The position numbers and the translations under genes are program-made. This document shows positions 61,701 through 64,000 of a stretch of 64,000 nucleotides of DNA, piece after piece. This DNA is from Thermoplasmata archaeon. GTDB lineage: Archaea; Thermoplasmatota; Thermoplasmata; RBG-16-68-12; SOIM01. The stretch spans positions 62,001 to 126,000 of the forward strand of contig JAGLME010000001.1 of NCBI GenBank assembly GCA_023140195.1, read 5' to 3'. The notes below the pieces were generated by a model. It worked only from the letters and a program-made list of their open reading frames with translations, ran no database searches and was not told the DNA's origin. The number at the start of each line of letters is the position of its first letter. The first letter of the stretch is position 1.

Positions 61701-63668
61701 GTGGACGGAGTTCACAGAATCGACCCTGAATTGAAGGTTCGATTTGCTGGTAATCTCTCCGACTGTCAGGTCGTCGTAGTTCCAGTGCTGGTCACCCGCT
61801 GCTGGTGTCCTCGACCATGTTAAGAACGCCTGGTCGATTTCTGATATGGGACTGATTGCCACGTTCGTTGCCGTTGAACTCAGGGAATCTATGCCACGTT
61901 GGACTCTCACTCCTGAGCTGTACTCGATCACATACCATTGGATAGTCATTGGAACTGGTGTCATCTCATCAGTCACCCGTTCGAACTCAAGGGTCGTTGG
62001 TGAGGCTATCCTGCCACCAATCTCAGATCCCACCGGTCTGTTACTATCGTGTCGACTGCTAAAAATCAGAAAGGTTCTGGTCATGTTGACCTGCGATATT
62101 GGGACAGACATGATTCCATTTGCAGCGCTTACGGCTGTTCCGCTCTGAACACTCTTGACCCCTGCGCCAATGGTGATGTTGGTGGGCGGACTGGCGGCCG
62201 CTGGATTGCCGTAGTAGATGTAGTAGTTGGAGTCAGATTCTGAGACGTTAAGTCCATTCTGGAGCGGGAACATGACGGATGTGGACGTGGTGTTCCAGGT
62301 CGAGTTCGCACCCAGAATCCGATTGAGTTCCCTCCATCTGGATGAGTCCCAATACACGATTCTTATATCTTTCCCGTCCGCTCTCGATTTGCCTGAAGAG
62401 ACTAGGGAAGCATGGTCGAAGACGGCAGTAGCTGTATAGCCCGGTGGGAATGAAGAAGTTCCCGCGTCCAAGGTGATCTTCTGTCTGTATGGGTACGGAC
62501 CCGTTCCGTCGAATGACACAAATGCATCCGTCATCGATCTGTACTGAGCATCATTCCATCCCTCCGAGCGAACGATGCTGGAGACCCGGATTTCATCCAT
62601 CATTCCATCGAAGTAGCCTCTCAACGGGAAATTCAGATTCAGGAACTCGAAATGTCCGTACATCGTGGACGGGAACCTGAAAGAAGTGCTCCAACTGGAA
62701 CCAGTGTGGTTGTCTACAAGGGCTCCATCAACGTAGAGATACAACTCTCCCTTGTTGATGTCCCACGAGAAGACAACATGATGCCATTCCGTGTCCACGC
62801 TCCCTCCTCGTAGCTCCACCGAACTGAAGAGACCGGTGGACATCCCCGCATTGAACTGGCCAGCGTCGATCCAGATTGCCCTGTCCCTGTTCTCGAGTGT
62901 GCTGAAAATACTGCTTGTGGATGTGGTGTTATCGGCTTTAACAAGAAGCTCAAGGGTCCCAACCTCATCCGTCGCATCGAACTCATCCCCTGCACTGTAT
63001 ATGTACTCATTGAAACCATCAAACTCCACAGCTGAGCCAATGTATCCAGACACATCCAAATGAGAACCGTTCAGGTAGGCTTCGAGATCGTGGCCATTGG
63101 ACGTAGAATCAAGGTGGTCGTTATCGCTCCCACTTGTCCTGCTCGTTTCGTCCAGATGCTGAACCGTGACGTAGTTGGAGTCCCACACGTTGTTCCGATC
63201 TTGTCCGTCCATTGCGCTGGGGTTCCCGTAATACATCCAAATGTGATCGGTCGTACTCCCACTATCGATCCTCGGGACCTTCACCCAGACATACGAGGTT
63301 CCCGTCTCGTTCCACATCTCGATTTCGTGCTCGAGCTTGGTGACTCCGTCGGAATCAATGAACCTCAGATCCTCTCCGGAGTCCTGAGTGTTGGTGTAAT
63401 CCACTCGACTGCTGTTCAGGACTATGAGGACGGGGAAGTCTACGAGATCCTCGTTGATGGATTGGGCGTCAAACCTCAATTTCTCACGAAGTGTCCAGTT
63501 GGCGTCCCACCAAGACTCGCCCCACCAAGGTCTCGGAAGTTCATCGAAGTGCAGGTTCAAGGTGTGTGGTCCGGCATTGAAGCTCACATTGCCGCTTCCA
63601 GTGGGCCACGATGGTGATATCGTCAGAAGTAGGAACAGTGCTATGACGATGGCAATTACCCTTCTCAT
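58797..63668 (-). CDS. Giant surface receptor-like protein: DUF2341, LamG, cadherin-like, C-terminal cytoplasmic domain
   Basis: 1623 residues. A signal peptide (VIAIVIALFLLLTISPSWPT) is followed by DUF2341 (FPVLIVLNSSRVDYTNTQDS) and a LamG/concanavalin domain. A second DUF2341-like unit (YWDSSRWRELNRILG) follows. The next region is long and beta-rich, with cadherin/Ig-like repeats (VNPVNDAPVIDDIPDIR). A transmembrane helix at about 1480-1500 (FWLWFILGAVVILLMCLYYI) leads to about 125 cytoplasmic residues (YVGYLIREDGALIMEVN, DFDGYKVAILHGKRIHLAVV) that resemble a longin/roadblock-like domain and match the neighbouring gene. Hence a receptor-like protein with an outside adhesive part and an inside signal domain. 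ATG 63668 overlaps the upstream stop. Confidence 0.8.
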   Translation of the reverse strand: MRRVIAIVIALFLLLTISPSWPTGSGNVSFNAGPHTLNLHFDELPRPWWGESWWDANWTLREKLRFDAQSINEDLVDFPVLIVLNSSRVDYTNTQDSGEDLRFIDSDGVTKLEHEIEMWNETGTSYVWVKVPRIDSGSTTDHIWMYYGNPSAMDGQDRNNVWDSNYVTVQHLDETSRTSGSDNDHLDSTSNGHDLEAYLNGSHLDVSGYIGSAVEFDGFNEYIYSAGDEFDATDEVGTLELLVKADNTTSTSSIFSTLENRDRAIWIDAGQFNAGMSTGLFSSVELRGGSVDTEWHHVVFSWDINKGELYLYVDGALVDNHTGSSWSTSFRFPSTMYGHFEFLNLNFPLRGYFDGMMDEIRVSSIVRSEGWNDAQYRSMTDAFVSFDGTGPYPYRQKITLDAGTSSFPPGYTATAVFDHASLVSSGKSRADGKDIRIVYWDSSRWRELNRILGANSTWNTTSTSVMFPLQNGLNVSESDSNYYIYYGNPAAASPPTNITIGAGVKSVQSGTAVSAANGIMSVPISQVNMTRTFLIFSSRHDSNRPVGSEIGGRIASPTTLEFERVTDEMTPVPMTIQWYVIEYSSGVRVQRGIDSLSSTATNVAISPISEIDQAFLTWSRTPAAGDQHWNYDDLTVGEITSKSNLQFRVDSVNSVHRVFWQVVEFVNPGDISVQMGSVLSMTGATTSVNATLGTPVSLSKSFILAGFRTPHTGQDLGARMISAQLTNSTKIMFDRGASGSPDNITEIFWQAVELNDGSRVLSGNAHFVPGEYRKNITLSDIIDTNRSAAFASVQVGCGQSLGRTPFVLDDTAGIASATMALSPTQIIMERDNATAEADIGWFVVEFKRQTPSSTIGPEETSANVQIVASVYHTRPDGTDPRGIVTSPTITIDSTTPNPLSLNIGNGVQYTFIDANPRLLRLEIDVSVVNGGERFVLAYDSTAQPTSLITPSTPTNTYYLYDMDTTGVSPSGKVMNTTVGTGGASMSFDTTGRGMHWYTAMWSPLSVSILSPVLDEHITGTYDITYSTSLPISNISFEYSEGASWRSIGFDSSLDGAFTFDSCAVGDRITDIRATARTADNSTAQDTVTNIEIDCTPPSIRILQPLDFSEINGTETIVYMVDPDAVLVELRYDDGQLHTIATEVPPDGSALWTIGNLTLKGVILRGIAWDEVGLSSDDQVPGLSTPEPIIPVSKPPTISGVPDIIVHYDYSYNFDLSPYINDEDTPLDQLTVLTSDSAHIWTNPLNNLGLVMNYPQSMLGQTVPVTIWVSDGNATDFQVINITILDDYPPEKLHLLPDVSFDEDETVLNVFFTNMDYYFLDIDGDNLYYTSGNQSVKIRINANKTVDMWAEPDWFGFEIITIRATDPTGALVEDVVIVLVNPVNDAPVIDDIPDIRTTADRDEVLDIMEYVHDIDTPMGSLVITVDSGHVTTDGFNLTLRYPSSMSGDLIRITVSDGFNSSYVDVRVIIETDGDFWLWFILGAVVILLMCLYYIANKPEIYVGYLIREDGALIMEVNMTDKRTVPYGLIRQRTRAPGISKSKILDFDGYKVAILHGKRIHLAVVSSSNLETPTRAELQEIVRNLDHVVKEERFLGDDSKETASILDGFESHFREIGGNSWRSGR

Positions 63669-64000
63669 CGCGACTCCTCCCGTGAGCTATCGTCACCCTT
63701 CGCTTCTTCGTCCCCAGATTCCTGGAGATTCCCATTCTTATTGTTACCATTGAGATGCTCTATGTCCTCTGTGCTCTGGCCTTCCTTGAGATCTCGAAGG
63801 TGTTCGCACAGGAGGCTATGAACACCCGCGAACCTCTGCACGAATCCGTCCCAGTCCTCCAATTCGGCCGCGTATGTGCTCTCAACATCCTGAATAGCAT
63901 CGCTGATCGGCTGCAAGTTCCTCGGCGTCTCACGGCCATGGTAGACGACTGCGAGAAATACGTGCTCGCCTCTTTCCAGGGCGATCTTCCTATCTCCGAA
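63665..64000 (-). CDS. Membrane-protein C-terminus with longin/roadblock-like domain, runs off the right edge
   Basis: The frame is open to position 64000 without a start; 111 residues are visible. It begins FGDRKIALERGEHVFLAVVY, then HGRETPRNLQPISDAI and YAAELEDWDGFVQRFAGVHS. The order strand, LERG, VFLAVV, long helix, DWDG is the same as in the C-terminal cytoplasmic part of the 1623-residue protein (ILHGKRIHLAVVSSSNLET). A polar disordered tail ends the protein. Its TGA overlaps the ATG of the 1623-residue gene (ATGA), so the two are translationally coupled and likely work together. The N-terminal, probably extracellular, part lies outside the window. Confidence 0.65.
   Translation of the reverse strand, partial: FGDRKIALERGEHVFLAVVYHGRETPRNLQPISDAIQDVESTYAAELEDWDGFVQRFAGVHSLLCEHLRDLKEGQSTEDIEHLNGNNKNGNLQESGDEEAKGDDSSREESR

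Overview
The window looks like a chromosomal segment of a heterotrophic archaeon, most probably in or near the class Thermoplasmata. Clearly archaeal core genes are present: transcription factor B, a thermosome subunit, a proteasome beta subunit, the KH-domain beta-CASP nuclease aCPSF1/FttA and an ArcS-type archaeosine synthase. Trm56 is fused to an HD domain, as in Thermoplasma relatives. TATA boxes sit about 26 bases before many start codons, which suggests many leaderless messages. The two tRNA genes both carry introns. DUF835 proteins, a winged-helix STAND regulator and giant Ig/FN3 surface proteins fit the same group. The lineage call is inference from gene content.

Layout. 1-10 kb: FN3/CARDB/propeller-type secreted proteins and a metzincin protease, with a decayed duplicate of one gene's 5' end. 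10-13 kb: TFB, an HTH-nucleotidyltransferase with its own palindromic operators, and an acidic-tailed FKBP. 12.9-20.6 kb: a carbon-metabolism block. A minus-strand operon (methylmalonyl-CoA mutase large and small subunits, MeaB, an amino-acid dehydrogenase) is divergent from a plus-strand operon of two thiolase-like proteins and two DUF35 Zn-ribbon/OB proteins. An acyl-CoA dehydrogenase lies further on at 25.6 kb. Together they suggest oxidation of fatty acids or branched amino acids through propionyl-CoA. 20.6-25 kb: a propeller surface protein flanked by two broken surface-protein genes. 26.7-31 kb: one giant TPR protein. 31-38 kb: intron-containing tRNA-Gly, a 27-residue leaderless micro-ORF, ArcS, a STAND regulator and two DUF835 proteins.

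38-42.5 kb is the housekeeping block: thermosome, aCPSF1, proteasome. 43-45.5 kb holds an unusual three-gene operon: a KaiC-like protein, a KaiC-like protein fused to a degenerate GTPase, and an intact Ras-like GTPase. 45.5-50.8 kb: a transposase remnant, PRC-barrel and ParB-like proteins, Trm56-HD, a toxin-antitoxin-like pair, and a regulator/membrane-protein pair. 50.9-54.1 kb: a surface protein with ten-residue GRTNG repeats on its cytoplasmic side and a PEF-CTERM-like tail. 54.4-58.7 kb: small membrane proteins, an ABC exporter with a divergent regulator, and tRNA-Asn. 58.8-64 kb: two translationally coupled membrane proteins that both end in a cytoplasmic longin/roadblock-like domain; one runs off the right edge.

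The strongest candidate for an undescribed system is nucleotide-switch signalling. The Ras-like GTPase/KaiC operon, the two DUF835 proteins (which look like related RecA-fold relics) and the receptor-like proteins with longin/roadblock-like cytoplasmic domains could belong to one archaeal GTPase pathway. That link is inference.
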